A DNA stretch of 64,000 nt. It comes from Nocardioidaceae bacterium. Lineage in GTDB: Bacteria; Actinomycetota; Actinomycetes; Propionibacteriales; Nocardioidaceae. The notes beneath the pieces were generated by a model. The model was not told the DNA's origin. It saw only the letters and a list, made by a program, of their open reading frames with translations, and did not search any database. Made by a program: the position numbers and the translations under genes. Shown here piece after piece: positions 1 to 8,518 of this stretch. Position 1 is the first letter of the stretch. Each line of letters starts with the position of its first letter. The stretch covers positions 3,335,827 through 3,399,826 of the forward strand of contig CP076053.1 of assembly GCA_018672315.1 (NCBI GenBank). The letters are read 5' to 3'.

Positions 1-1
1 C

Positions 2-964
2 GACCCGGCGCCGATCCGGCTGGCCGACGGGGAGATCGAGGGCTACTCGACCCCGTCGGTGCCGAAGGACGTGCGCGGCATCTACGACGACGTCATCGAC
101 CGCGGTGCGGGGATGCCGCGCGACGACGCCGACGTGCCGGACACCGTCGAGGGCACTCCGCGGTTCTTCGCCGACCTGCCGCCGCTGAGCCGTGACGAGC
201 GCGAGGCGCTCCGCGAGGTCACCCGCCAGCGCGCCGAGGCGATCCACGTCGTCGACCAGCAGGTCGAGCGGTTGGTGGATCAGCTCGAGGAGTCGGGGGA
301 GTGGGAGCGCACGGTCTTCGTGTTCGTGTCCGACAACGGCTACTTCCAGGGCGAGCACCGGCAGCGGGCCGGCAAGATGAAGGCCCACGAGCCGTCGCTG
401 CGCATCCCGCTCGTCGTCGCCGGTCCGGGGATCGAGGCCGGTCGCGACGTCTGGGAGCCGTTCACGCTCGTCGACCTCACCGCGACCCTGCTCGACGCGG
501 CGAACGCACGCCCGCCGCACACACCCGACGGCGCCTCGCACTGGGAGACGCTGCGCGGCTCACCGTCGCCGGGGTGGCGCCACGCCGTGCTCACCCAGGG
601 GGCGTGGGGGGAGCAGAAGCTGACCAGGCCCCTGCGGCCCCTCGAGCGGCGACGGGGCTTCACCGACGTCCGCGTCTCGATCGGACTCCGGACGGCGCAG
701 TACTCCTACACCCGGTACGCCGACGGTTTCGTCGAGCTCTACGACCTGCTCGCCGACCCGCTGCAGCTCGACAACGTCGCGCGCGATCCCCACCGACGCG
801 AGCTCGTGAGGACGCTGCGGGGCCTGTGGGACGACTACAAGGACTGTGTCGGGGCCACGTGTCGGGTGGACCTGCCCGGTCCTCTCCGGGCCGACCGAGG
901 CGAGGCGGAGCGCATGGGGCGGGCGTACTGGCGGGCCGTGGACGCGGCGTACGGCTGGGACTGA
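2..964 (+). CDS. Sulfatase family hydrolase, C-terminal part (5' truncated by window edge)
   Basis: This is the C-terminal 320 residues of an alkaline-phosphatase-superfamily sulfatase, which would hydrolyse sulfate esters, probably of extracellular glycans. The frame is open to the window edge, so the GTG at 59 is not taken as the start. The visible part has the late metal-site motif S-D-N-G-Y-F-Q-G-E-H, the following K-x-x-x-E-P-S-x-R-I-P-L block, and the C-terminal E-L-Y-D-L-x-x-D-P signature with N-V-A after it. The Cys/Ser-x-Pro-x-Arg site that becomes formylglycine lies outside the window, so activity and substrate cannot be judged. It is convergent with a secreted glycoside hydrolase, so both may act on carbohydrates. 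Confidence 0.85.
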   Translation, partial: DPAPIRLADGEIEGYSTPSVPKDVRGIYDDVIDRGAGMPRDDADVPDTVEGTPRFFADLPPLSRDEREALREVTRQRAEAIHVVDQQVERLVDQLEESGEWERTVFVFVSDNGYFQGEHRQRAGKMKAHEPSLRIPLVVAGPGIEAGRDVWEPFTLVDLTATLLDAANARPPHTPDGASHWETLRGSPSPGWRHAVLTQGAWGEQKLTRPLRPLERRRGFTDVRVSIGLRTAQYSYTRYADGFVELYDLLADPLQLDNVARDPHRRELVRTLRGLWDDYKDCVGATCRVDLPGPLRADRGEAERMGRAYWRAVDAAYGWD

Positions 965-993
965 CGCGCGGCCCGCCCCCGTGCTCACTGTGG

Positions 994-2697
994 TCACCTC
1001 GTGATCGGCGCGTACGTCAGGAGCAAGCGGGGGCGTACGTCGACGTTGGCGTGCTCGCGGGAGCAGAACCGGAGCGCGTCGCCCCCGTTGTTGCTCACCA
1101 TCAGCGACGTGCGACCGCCGTTCGCGGAGAACGCGGCGGGGTTCAGGTCGATGGCGTAGCGACGCCCGCGGTCGGGCGCCCGGAACGAGCCGATGTCGGC
1201 GATGCCGCGCGGCTGGGTCCGCCAGGTCAGACCGGTCTCCGACCACCCCGCGGCGGTGAGGCGTACGACGTGGGTGTCGACGCTGCCGCCGTCGGTGGAG
1301 CCCTCGGAGCTGATCAGCATCTGGACCCGTGCGAGGCGCGTGCCCGCCGGGGCTGCAGGCAGGTCGAACGCGAGGTAGCTGCGCTCGCGCGGGGAGCCGT
1401 CCGAGCTCAGCGACCAGGCGCCGGCGTGATTGCTGGTGGGGGCGCGCTGACCGACCCAGGCGTCCGCGACGGCGTCGACGGACACCGTGGAGGGCTGCGG
1501 CTCGGGCGTGGGCTCGGGCGTGGGCTCGGGCGTGGGCTCGGGCGTGGGCTCGGGCGTGGGCTCGGGCGTGGGCTCGGGCGTGGGCGAGCCGGCGAGCGTC
1601 GCCACTGCCGTGAGCGCGGGGCGGGGGGAGAAGTCGCGGTTCATCAGACCGTAGCCGTCCTGGTGGATGTCCCCGGAGCCCTTGTCGCGGGAGTTGTACC
1701 AGATGGCCAGCGTGACCTGGGGCCACCGCGAGGCGATGTGCTTCATGCTGCGCACCAGGAAGTCCGCCTGCTGGGCGGCCGTCACGCCGCGGCTCCAGTT
1801 GGGCTGTCCGGGCGCGTTGACGTGCGTCGACCAGCCGAACTCGGTGAAGTAGATCGGCTTGTCGCCGTCCCCGTGCCGGGCCATGAGCCGCACCAGCTCG
1901 TCGGTGTGCCCCATCGTCCACATGGTCCCGTCGTCGGGCACCTCGGGTGCCTGGTCGGCGACCCCCATGTAGGGGTGCACGGCCATGACGTCGAAGTAGC
2001 CGTGGGCGCCGGCGGCGTACGTCTTCGCTATCCAGTCGGTGTCGACGTACATGGGTCCGCCGTAGACGATCGTGACGTCCGGGTCGACGGCGTGGGCTGC
2101 GGTGTACGCCGCCTTGAGCAGCGCCGTGTACTGGACCGGGTCGGCGCCGACGAGGAAGTCGCCGGAGTTCGGCTCGTTCCAGATCTCCCACGCCTCGACC
2201 TTGTCGCCCCACCGGTCGACCAGCCAGGCGAGCGCCTTGCCGTAGTCCGCGGGGTCGGTCGGGGCGACGCGTTCGCCCTTGCCGCCGTTGGCCCAGGAGG
2301 GGGTCAGCCAGAACGTCAGCAGCACCTTCAGACCCCGCGCACGGGCCGCGTCGATCTGCCGCTCGACGAACGGCACGGCCCAGACGGTGTCGAAGCTGTC
2401 CCGCTTCGGCTGCAGCATCGCCCAGCCGACGTCGATGCGGACCCAGCCCGTGCCGTGCGCGGCGAGGGTGTCGACCTCTCGGGTCCGGTCCGAATCGGTC
2501 TGTCCGCTCCAGGTTGCGTGCCACTGGCTCCCGAACTCCAGGCGAGGCGACGGCGCGGTGTCGGCTCGCGCAGAGCCCGCCACACCGGGGAGGAGCGTGG
2601 CGCAGAGCAGCATGACTCCGAGGATGACGGCCAGGTGGGTGGAGCGGCGGGGGAGCGCGGCCTGCTGGGGCACGCCGGGAGCGCGGTCGTGGAACAC
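994..2697 (-). CDS. Secreted clan-A glycoside hydrolase with PTPE linker and DNRLRE-type C-terminal domain
   Basis: A 567-residue secreted glycosidase resembling GH39/GH5-type cellulase-fold enzymes. I start it at the GTG at 2697 because GGAAGG lies about 8 nt upstream. An in-frame ATG at 2763 would add 22 residues with no ribosome site. A signal peptide occupies about residues 17-45. The (beta/alpha)8 domain runs to about 365, with acid/base Glu175 in W-N-E-P-N and nucleophile Glu286 in Y-F-T-E-F-G-W. A (PTPE)n linker follows, then about 160 residues resembling the DNRLRE family found on secreted proteins. The substrate is not evident from sequence. The linker is encoded by perfect 12-bp repeats that could vary in number. 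Confidence 0.85.
   Translation of the reverse strand: MFHDRAPGVPQQAALPRRSTHLAVILGVMLLCATLLPGVAGSARADTAPSPRLEFGSQWHATWSGQTDSDRTREVDTLAAHGTGWVRIDVGWAMLQPKRDSFDTVWAVPFVERQIDAARARGLKVLLTFWLTPSWANGGKGERVAPTDPADYGKALAWLVDRWGDKVEAWEIWNEPNSGDFLVGADPVQYTALLKAAYTAAHAVDPDVTIVYGGPMYVDTDWIAKTYAAGAHGYFDVMAVHPYMGVADQAPEVPDDGTMWTMGHTDELVRLMARHGDGDKPIYFTEFGWSTHVNAPGQPNWSRGVTAAQQADFLVRSMKHIASRWPQVTLAIWYNSRDKGSGDIHQDGYGLMNRDFSPRPALTAVATLAGSPTPEPTPEPTPEPTPEPTPEPTPEPTPEPQPSTVSVDAVADAWVGQRAPTSNHAGAWSLSSDGSPRERSYLAFDLPAAPAGTRLARVQMLISSEGSTDGGSVDTHVVRLTAAGWSETGLTWRTQPRGIADIGSFRAPDRGRRYAIDLNPAAFSANGGRTSLMVSNNGGDALRFCSREHANVDVRPRLLLTYAPITR
1501..1584. repeat. Seven perfect 12-bp tandem repeats encoding the PTPE linker
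   Basis: The 12-mer CTCGGGCGTGGG repeats seven times without mismatch (plus-strand reading). On the coding strand it gives alternating Pro-Thr and Pro-Glu. Unit length is a multiple of three, so copy changes alter linker length but keep the frame. Confidence 0.95.
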
Positions 2698-2772
2698 GTG
2701 GGGGCCTTCCGTGGCGGGATGAGGCCACGAGAGTGCGGTCGCGAGGGCACCTGCCGCGCTCACTTCCCGGTT

Positions 2773-2800
2773 CCTTGACCAAGGCTTTGGACCCGGGTCC
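2773..2800. promoter_or_regulatory. Two adjacent palindromes upstream of the glycoside hydrolase
   Basis: CCTTG-AC-CAAGG at 2773-2784 is a 5-bp inverted repeat with a 2-bp centre. GGACCCGGGTCC at 2789-2800 is a perfect 12-bp palindrome. Both lie about 75-100 bp before the chosen start, where an operator would sit. No regulator gene is adjacent, so a regulatory role is inference. Confidence 0.3.
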
Positions 2801-2989
2801 TACGTCCTGAACCGGACGGGCTACTCGGCCTGGTCCTGAACGCCACCGAACAACGCCCAGGGGTAGTCCTCGAGCCTGGTCCACCAGTCCGCGTCGCCTA
2901 GACAGGCGGGCGGCCACGACACCGCCCCACTGACACCGTCGACGTCCCACGACCGTACGGGCACGACCGGTCGCGCCCGGACGACGACC

Positions 2990-4270
2990 TCAGCCTCGTC
3001 CCTGCGTGAAGGTGATGGTGCCGTCGCGTTCTCGACGATGCTGGTAGCGGCCGTCGTGGATGCGGCGGTGGTGGAACGCGCACAGCGAGACCATGTCGGC
3101 CAGGTCGGTGGTGCCGCCGTGGGACCAGGGTCTGGCGTGGTGCAGCTCGGTCCAGGCGTACGGGGTCTGGCACCCGGTCGCGGCGCAGGTGGTGTGCCGG
3201 GTCGCTCCCGCGAGGCGTTGGGCCTCGGAGAACAGGCGCCGCTGCCGGCCGAGGTCCAGCGGCTGGGACTCCCCACCGAGCACCACGGGCACGAGACCGG
3301 AGCTGCACGCGAGCCGCCGGGTGGTCGCGGCAGAGAGCCGCTCACCGGTGTCGATCCCAGCCGCCTTCACCGCCCCCGCGAGCGTGGTGTGGTCCATCGT
3401 CACCACGAGCGTGGTCGCGGTCTTGCCCGAGAGCCGGTCGGTCGGCAGGTGCTCCAGGAGGTCCGCGAACGCGACCCCCCGCTCGTGCGCCCAGTCCCGA
3501 TCGATGCTCTGACCGCCCCGCGCGTGTGATGCTCCCAGGGCGGCGCGGCGGGGGGCGGTCATCGCGGCCAGGATCTTCCGCAGCACCGACCCCGCCAGGT
3601 GCGGGACGGTGAAGTGACCGGTCACAGTGCCGTCAGCGTTGTCATGCACCGTCAACCGCGCCTTGGCCAGGGCCCGGGTCTCCTCATCGACCAGCTGGGC
3701 GTCCTCGTGGGCGTCGACCACGGCGGGGTCGGGTTCGACGACCTCGAGGACCCGGCGGGCGTGGCGTCGCAGCTGGGTCGGGTCCAGGGTGCGGCTGCGC
3801 TCGACGAGCCGCTGCTCCACGATGGCCTTGTCCTGCGCGGACAGCCCGGCAGGGAGCTGCGCGGTGGCGTGCGCGATCACCGCGGCGTGCTCACGCGAGA
3901 CCAGCCCCGCGTCTAGGGCCTGACTCGTCGCGGGAAGGCGGTCATCGAGGTCGGAGGCCAGACCCACGGTGCGGGCAGCGGCTGCACCGGTGGTGCGGGT
4001 GCGAGCAGCCAACCAGTCACTGGTGGTACGCACCCCCGCATCAGAGGCCACGGTGGTCTTCGCGGCCGCGGCGACCAGCCGCAGCTCGTACGCCTGCAAC
4101 CGCGCCCTCGCCCGAGCGACCTCCGCGATCAACGCGTCACACTCCCGCGATGACAACCCTTCGACCGGACCCGCAGCGTCGAGGGCGTCATGAACCGAGC
4201 TGACCGTCTCCCGAGCACCCCGCTCACGCGACCGCCCAGCGATCGGGGTGGGGTCGAGGAGCGAGGTCAT
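2990..4270 (-). CDS. DUF222 domain HNH endonuclease (13E12 repeat family)
   Basis: A 426-residue protein with the DUF222 region in about residues 30-310 and an HNH nuclease module at the C-terminus. The module has C-x4-C (C-A-A-T-G-C), W-x-E-L-H-H, then L-C-A-F-H-H-R-R-I-H, the expected metal and catalytic residues. The family is common and repeated in actinobacteria and includes the M. tuberculosis REP13E12 genes. The ATG at 4270 has TAGTGT at 4282-4277, 6 nt upstream, fitting a leaderless mRNA. The spacer upstream of that -10 carries a perfect TCGAAC-N4-GTTCGA SOS box, so I infer LexA repression and DNA-damage induction. The gene lies just downstream of tRNA-Leu. Its cellular substrate is unknown. 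Confidence 0.9.
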   Translation of the reverse strand: MTSLLDPTPIAGRSRERGARETVSSVHDALDAAGPVEGLSSRECDALIAEVARARARLQAYELRLVAAAAKTTVASDAGVRTTSDWLAARTRTTGAAAARTVGLASDLDDRLPATSQALDAGLVSREHAAVIAHATAQLPAGLSAQDKAIVEQRLVERSRTLDPTQLRRHARRVLEVVEPDPAVVDAHEDAQLVDEETRALAKARLTVHDNADGTVTGHFTVPHLAGSVLRKILAAMTAPRRAALGASHARGGQSIDRDWAHERGVAFADLLEHLPTDRLSGKTATTLVVTMDHTTLAGAVKAAGIDTGERLSAATTRRLACSSGLVPVVLGGESQPLDLGRQRRLFSEAQRLAGATRHTTCAATGCQTPYAWTELHHARPWSHGGTTDLADMVSLCAFHHRRIHDGRYQHRRERDGTITFTQGRG

Positions 4271-4276
4271 GCATAC

Positions 4277-4282
4277 ACACTA
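4277..4282 (-). promoter_or_regulatory. -10 element TAGTGT, leaderless DUF222-HNH gene
   Basis: TAGTGT on the minus strand is followed by 6 nt (GTATGC) and then the ATG at 4270, so the first transcribed base would be at or next to the start codon. It directly abuts the SOS box. Confidence 0.7.
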
Positions 4283-4283
4283 C

Positions 4284-4299
4284 TCGAACACACGTTCGA
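4284..4299. promoter_or_regulatory. SOS box (LexA operator), TCGAAC-N4-GTTCGA
   Basis: The sequence TCGAACACACGTTCGA exactly fits the mycobacterial LexA consensus TCGAAC-N4-GTTCGA, a perfect inverted repeat. It starts 1 bp upstream of the -10 of the DUF222-HNH gene, so bound LexA would occlude RNA polymerase. M. tuberculosis 13E12-family genes are known to carry LexA sites, which supports the call. Confidence 0.85.
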
Positions 4300-4335
4300 A
4301 AGACCTCGAACGCGCCGACCTGGGGAGAAGCAGAG

Positions 4336-4358
4336 ACCCCAGGTCATGGACCTGGGGT
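4336..4358 (-). terminator. Hairpin downstream of tRNA-Leu
   Basis: ACCCCAGGTC and GACCTGGGGT form a perfect 10-bp stem with a 3-nt loop, beginning 5 bp past the tRNA 3' end. There is no U-tract, as is usual in actinobacteria. Confidence 0.75.
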
Positions 4359-4363
4359 GTCGG

Positions 4364-4448
4364 TGTCCGAGGGGGGACTTGAACCCCCACCCTCTATACG
4401 AGGACTAGCACCTCAAGCTAGCGCGTCTGCCTATTCCGCCACCCGGAC
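4364..4448 (-). tRNA. tRNA-Leu(GAG)
   Basis: An 85-nt class II tRNA. The acceptor stem pairs GTCCGGG with CTCGGAC (one G-T) and the discriminator is A. The anticodon stem CTAGC/GCTAG encloses TTGAGGT, giving anticodon GAG, which reads CUC. A long variable arm precedes the T arm GGGGG-TTCAAGT-CCCCC. CCA is not encoded. Confidence 0.95.
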
Positions 4449-4558
4449 GAGTGGTGCGTACGCAGCCCTCACGGGGCCACCTGCGCGGCCGCAACTGTAG
4501 CAGCAGAGAGGCCTGCCTCCGGGTGGTGCCCCCACCGCTCGGATGCCACGATGGCGGC

Positions 4559-5905
4559 ATGGCAGGTGACAGCGACAACCAGACCGCGGGCCCGGACCAC
4601 GTGACGGCAGCTGACGAGGTCGTGCAGATGTGCTCGGACCTCATCGGCATCGACACGACGAACTACGGGGACGCCGGCGGGCCGGGGGAGCGCAAGGCCG
4701 CCGAGCACGTCGTCGGGCTGCTCGACGAGGTGGGCATCGAGGCCACGATCCACGAGTCCGAGCCCGGTCGCGCCAGCGTCCTCGCGCGGTGGGGTGGTGA
4801 CGTCGGCGATCCGCTGCTGATCCACGGGCACCTCGACGTCGTTCCCGCGGAGGCCGACGACTGGCAGGTGCACCCGTTCTCGGGCGAGGTCCGCGACGGC
4901 ATGGTCTGGGGCCGCGGCGCCGTCGACATGAAGGACTTCGACGCGATGCTGCTGTCGGTCGTACGCCAGCGTCAGCGCGAAGGACGCGTACCCGACCGAC
5001 CCGTGCTGCTCGCCTTCACCGCCGACGAGGAGGCGGGTGGCCACAAGGGCGCGGAGTACCTCATCGAGAACCACCGCGACTTCTTCGACGGTGCCACCGA
5101 GGCCGTCGGCGAGGTCGGCGGCTTCTCCGCGACCATCCGCGGACGGCGCCTGTACCTCATCGAGACCGCAGAGAAGGGCATGGCCTGGATGCGGCTGACC
5201 GCGAAAGGTACCGCTGGCCACGGCTCGATGCGTCACCCCGACAACGCCGTGACCGCCCTGTCCGCGGCCGTCGCACGCGTCGGGGCGTACGACTGGCCGG
5301 TGCAGCTGACCCCGACGATGGAGACCCTGCTCGGGGTCGTCGCCGAGATGGCCGGCACCCAGGTGACGCCCGACAACGTCGAGGACCTGGTCGCCGAGTT
5401 CGGCTCGGCGAGCCGCATGCTCGGCGCGGTCATCAAGAACACGACCAACCCGACCATGCTCGACGCGGGCTACAAGGTGAACGTGATCCCGCAGAAGGCC
5501 GAGGCCTCGATCGACGGACGCTTCCTGCCCGGGCAGCGCGAGCAGTTCCTCGCGACCATGGAGGACCTCGTGGGCGAGGACATCGAGATCGGCTTCCACA
5601 GCCTGCAGGACCCGCTGGAGACCTCCTTCGACGGCCGTATCGTCGACGGCATCCGTACGGCGCTCGCCGCCGAGGACCCCGAGGCGCTCGTGGCGCCGTA
5701 CGTGATGAGCGGTGGCACCGACGGCAAGCACTTCAACAAGCTTGGCATGCGGTGCTTCGGGTTCGCGCCGCTGCGGCTGCCCGAGGACCTCGACTTCACC
5801 GGCCTCTTCCACGGCATCGACGAGCGGGTCCCGGTCGATGCACTGCAGTTCGGCACGCGGGTCTTCGACAGGTTCCTCGACGAGGTCGCCACCGCGCGGT
5901 CATGA
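4559..5905 (+). CDS. M20 family metallopeptidase
   Basis: A 448-residue zinc-dependent peptidase or deacylase of the M20/M25/M40 family, the ArgE/DapE/CPG2 fold. Metal ligands are visible: H91-x-D93 in H-G-H-L-D-V-V-P, bridging D123 in W-G-R-G-A-V-D-M-K-D, and catalytic base E157 with metal ligand E158 in F-T-A-D-E-E-A-G-G. The late G-T-D-G-K-H-F motif supplies the last histidine. I start at the ATG at 4559 rather than 4451 because homology begins there and a degenerate -10 (CACGAT, 4547-4552) lies 6 nt upstream. The substrate is unpredictable within this family. An ArfB-like gene follows closely. Confidence 0.88.
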   Translation: MAGDSDNQTAGPDHVTAADEVVQMCSDLIGIDTTNYGDAGGPGERKAAEHVVGLLDEVGIEATIHESEPGRASVLARWGGDVGDPLLIHGHLDVVPAEADDWQVHPFSGEVRDGMVWGRGAVDMKDFDAMLLSVVRQRQREGRVPDRPVLLAFTADEEAGGHKGAEYLIENHRDFFDGATEAVGEVGGFSATIRGRRLYLIETAEKGMAWMRLTAKGTAGHGSMRHPDNAVTALSAAVARVGAYDWPVQLTPTMETLLGVVAEMAGTQVTPDNVEDLVAEFGSASRMLGAVIKNTTNPTMLDAGYKVNVIPQKAEASIDGRFLPGQREQFLATMEDLVGEDIEIGFHSLQDPLETSFDGRIVDGIRTALAAEDPEALVAPYVMSGGTDGKHFNKLGMRCFGFAPLRLPEDLDFTGLFHGIDERVPVDALQFGTRVFDRFLDEVATARS

Positions 5906-5912
5906 GCCGGTC

Positions 5913-6335
<423 letters not shown>

Positions 6336-6339
6336 GGCG

Positions 6340-6567
6340 CTAGACGAAGAGCTCCTCGCGCCGCTGGCGGATGATCTTGCGGCGCAGCTTCACGCGGCGT
6401 ACGCCGTCGTTGCCGATACGGACCCGGTCGAGCTCCCAGCCGCCGGTCTCGGCGTGCTCGACCAGGACCTTGCGGACGACGTTGCGTGACAGGGTGCGGT
6501 CCAGGAGCACCGAGCGGAACTCCCACTCGATGCCGGGTCGGGTCGCGCGGCGGTCCTTGGCTGCCAT
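6340..6567 (-). CDS. DUF5703 family small protein
   Basis: A 75-residue very basic protein matching the actinobacterial DUF5703 family, with W-E-F-R-S-V-L-L, then H-A-E-T-G-G-W-E-L, and a closing L-R-R-K-I-I-R. No function is known. No membrane segment or signal peptide is visible. The ATG at 6567 is preceded at 7 nt by CACACT, a degenerate -10 in the leaderless position. It lies tail to tail with arfB and only 15 bp after the aldo/keto reductase stop is reached on the other side, so it may be its own unit. Confidence 0.8.
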   Translation of the reverse strand: MAAKDRRATRPGIEWEFRSVLLDRTLSRNVVRKVLVEHAETGGWELDRVRIGNDGVRRVKLRRKIIRQRREELFV

Positions 6568-6582
6568 GCGAGCCAGTGTGCC

Positions 6583-7587
6583 TCAGGCCCGGGAGAGCGA
6601 CGTGGGCCCCGCGCCGCCCGGGCTCGCCACCCCGCCGGCGAAGCCGACCGAGACGTCGTCGAGGGCGGAGGCCAGCGCGGGCGGCAACGACAGCTCCTCG
6701 GTGGCGAGAGCCCCGCGGAGCTGGGCGGCCGTGCGTGCCCCCACCAGGGGAGCCGTCACACCGGGGCGGTCGCGGACCCAGCAGAGCGCGACCTCCAGCG
6801 GCGTCCACTCCAGACCGTCGGCGGCCTTGCTGACTGCCTCGACCACCCCGCGGGCACCGGCGCCGAGGTACGGGGCGACGAAGCCCGCGAAGTGGTCGGA
6901 CCCGCCGCGGGAGTCGGCCGGTGTGCCGGTGCGGTACTTGCCGGTGAGCACCCCGCGCCCCAGCGGCGACCACACGAGCGCGCCCATCCCCAGGGAGTCG
7001 GCCGCCGGGAGGACCTCGTGCTCGATGCCGCGGGACAGCAGCGAGTACTCCACCTGGGCCGCCACCAGGGTCGGCGAGGCGTCGCGCAGCTCGCACAGCG
7101 TCGCGGCCCGAGCGGTCTGCCAGCCGTTGTAGTTCGAGACACCCACGTACGCGGCACGGCCGGTCGAGACGGCGGTCTCCAGCGCCGAGAGCGTCTCGGC
7201 CAGCGGCACGTCGTCGGACCAGGTGTGCAGCTGCCACAGGTCGACGCTGTCGACGCCCAGGCGGCGCAGCGACCCGTCGAGCGCGCGCAGCAGGCCGCCG
7301 CGGGAGAGGTCGACCTCGCGTACGCCGCGGCGCCGCCCCAGGCCCGCCTTGGTCGCGACCACGACGTCGTCGCGTGCGACCACGTCGCCGATCAGCGACC
7401 CGAGGAGCTCCTCGGAGGCACCGTCGCCGTAGCCCGCGGCGGTGTCCACGAGCGTGCCGCCGGCCGCGGTGAAGTCGCGCAGCTGCTCGCGCGCCTCGTG
7501 CTCGTCGGTGTCGCGCCCCCACGTCATCGTGCCGAGGCCCAGGCGCGAGACGCGCAGTCCCGAGGCTCCGACGTGGCGCTGCTGCAT
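6583..7587 (-). CDS. Aldo/keto reductase
   Basis: A 334-residue NADPH-dependent oxidoreductase with the TIM-barrel aldo/keto reductase fold, which reduces carbonyls to alcohols. The catalytic tetrad is present: Asp48 and Tyr53 in V-D-T-A-A-G-Y-G-D-G, Lys80 in V-V-A-T-K-A-G, and His121 in W-Q-L-H-T-W. The late S-P-L-G-R-G-V-L-T-G-K-Y block is also typical. The ATG at 7587 is chosen over an upstream candidate at 7632 because TAGCGT (7600-7595) lies 7 nt before it, implying leaderless transcription. It is divergent from uppP, with shared promoter DNA. The substrate cannot be inferred. Confidence 0.88.
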   Translation of the reverse strand: MQQRHVGASGLRVSRLGLGTMTWGRDTDEHEAREQLRDFTAAGGTLVDTAAGYGDGASEELLGSLIGDVVARDDVVVATKAGLGRRRGVREVDLSRGGLLRALDGSLRRLGVDSVDLWQLHTWSDDVPLAETLSALETAVSTGRAAYVGVSNYNGWQTARAATLCELRDASPTLVAAQVEYSLLSRGIEHEVLPAADSLGMGALVWSPLGRGVLTGKYRTGTPADSRGGSDHFAGFVAPYLGAGARGVVEAVSKAADGLEWTPLEVALCWVRDRPGVTAPLVGARTAAQLRGALATEELSLPPALASALDDVSVGFAGGVASPGGAGPTSLSRA

Positions 7588-7594
7588 GAGGCTC

Positions 7595-7600
7595 ACGCTA
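7595..7600 (-). promoter_or_regulatory. -10 element TAGCGT, leaderless aldo/keto reductase
   Basis: Minus-strand TAGCGT is 7 nt before the ATG at 7587. It is 38 bp from the plus-strand -10 of uppP, so the two divergent promoters share their upstream DNA. Confidence 0.65.
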
Positions 7601-7638
7601 CTGCGAGCGTCGGGCCCTGACCGGCAGCCCACGCGCCC

Positions 7639-7644
7639 TACGCT
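7639..7644 (+). promoter_or_regulatory. -10 element TACGCT, leaderless uppP
   Basis: TACGCT is 7 nt before the GTG at 7652. CTGACC at 7617-7622, 16 bp upstream, is a plausible -35. Confidence 0.65.
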
Positions 7645-7651
7645 GACCTGC

Positions 7652-8503
7652 GTGATCGACTACCTGCAGGCCATCGTGCTCGGCACCCTCCAGGGGCTGA
7701 CGGAGTTCCTGCCGATCTCCTCGAGCGCCCACCTGCGCATCTTCCCCGAGCTGTTCGGGTGGGGCGATCCCGGCGCAGCGTTCACCGCGGTGACCCAGAT
7801 CGGCACCGAGGTCGCGGTGCTGCTCTACTTCCGCAAGGACATCTGGAACATCGCGACCACCTGGACGCAGTCGCTGTGGAAGCCCGAGCTGCGCGGCGAC
7901 CTGAATGCGCGCATGGGGTGGTACGTCATCATCGGGTCCCTCCCCATCGTGATCCTGGGGCTGCTGCTGCAGGACGTCATCCGCGACCAGTTCCGCTCGC
8001 TGTGGATCGTCGGCACCACCCTGATCGTCTTCGGCATCGTGCTCGGCATCGCCGACCGGGTCGGGTCGACGGAGAAGACCGCGAAGGACCTCACCTGGCG
8101 CCACGCGGTGCTCTACGGCCTCGCGCAGGCCGCGGCGCTCGTGCCCGGCGTCTCACGCTCGGGCGGCACCATCTCGATGGGACGGTTCCTCGGGTACGAC
8201 CGTGCGGCCGCCACGCGCTTCGCCTTCCTGCTCGCCATCCCGGCCGTCATCGGCGCCGGTGTCTTCGAGCTCAAGTCCGTGCTCGAGTGCAACGCGGGGT
8301 CGGCCGCGGAGGAGTGCGTCAACGCGTACACGAACGGCCAGACGCTCGCCGCGACGGTCGTGGCCTTCGCCGTGGGCTACGTCGTCATCGCCGCCCTGCT
8401 GCGCTACCTGCAGAGCAACACCTTCTCGCCCTTCGTGATCTACCGGATCATCCTCGGTTCGGGCGTGCTCGTGCTGCTCTCGGCGGGCGTTTTGGCCGCC
8501 TGA
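7652..8503 (+). CDS. uppP: Undecaprenyl-diphosphatase UppP (BacA)
   Basis: A 283-residue polytopic membrane enzyme that dephosphorylates undecaprenyl diphosphate, recycling the lipid carrier for peptidoglycan and other envelope polymers. It also lowers bacitracin sensitivity. The N-terminal active-site motif G-L-T-E18-F-L-P-I-S-S-S-A-H27 and the second motif P-G-V-S-R-S-G-G-T-I are intact, with several hydrophobic helices between. The GTG at 7652 is chosen because Met-Ile-Asp-Tyr-Leu-Gln-Ala-Ile is the usual family N-terminus and because of the -10 7 nt upstream. It ends about 65 bp before a 20-bp perfect hairpin that also closes the convergent symporter gene. Confidence 0.95.
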   Translation: MIDYLQAIVLGTLQGLTEFLPISSSAHLRIFPELFGWGDPGAAFTAVTQIGTEVAVLLYFRKDIWNIATTWTQSLWKPELRGDLNARMGWYVIIGSLPIVILGLLLQDVIRDQFRSLWIVGTTLIVFGIVLGIADRVGSTEKTAKDLTWRHAVLYGLAQAAALVPGVSRSGGTISMGRFLGYDRAAATRFAFLLAIPAVIGAGVFELKSVLECNAGSAAEECVNAYTNGQTLAATVVAFAVGYVVIAALLRYLQSNTFSPFVIYRIILGSGVLVLLSAGVLAA

Positions 8504-8518
8504 CCCCCCCCGTACGCC

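Noticed and set aside
560-2950. Long open frames overlapping the glycoside hydrolase on both strands (up to 825 residues)
   Set aside because: They are frame shadows of GC-rich coding DNA: Arg/Pro/Gly/His-rich composition, no domain and no ribosome site. The gene at 994-2697 has active-site motifs and a signal peptide.
2990-4448. Genomic island integrated at tRNA-Leu
   Set aside because: The HNH gene abuts the tRNA 3' end, but there is no integrase, no duplicated tRNA 3' segment that I can find, and base composition matches the flanks.
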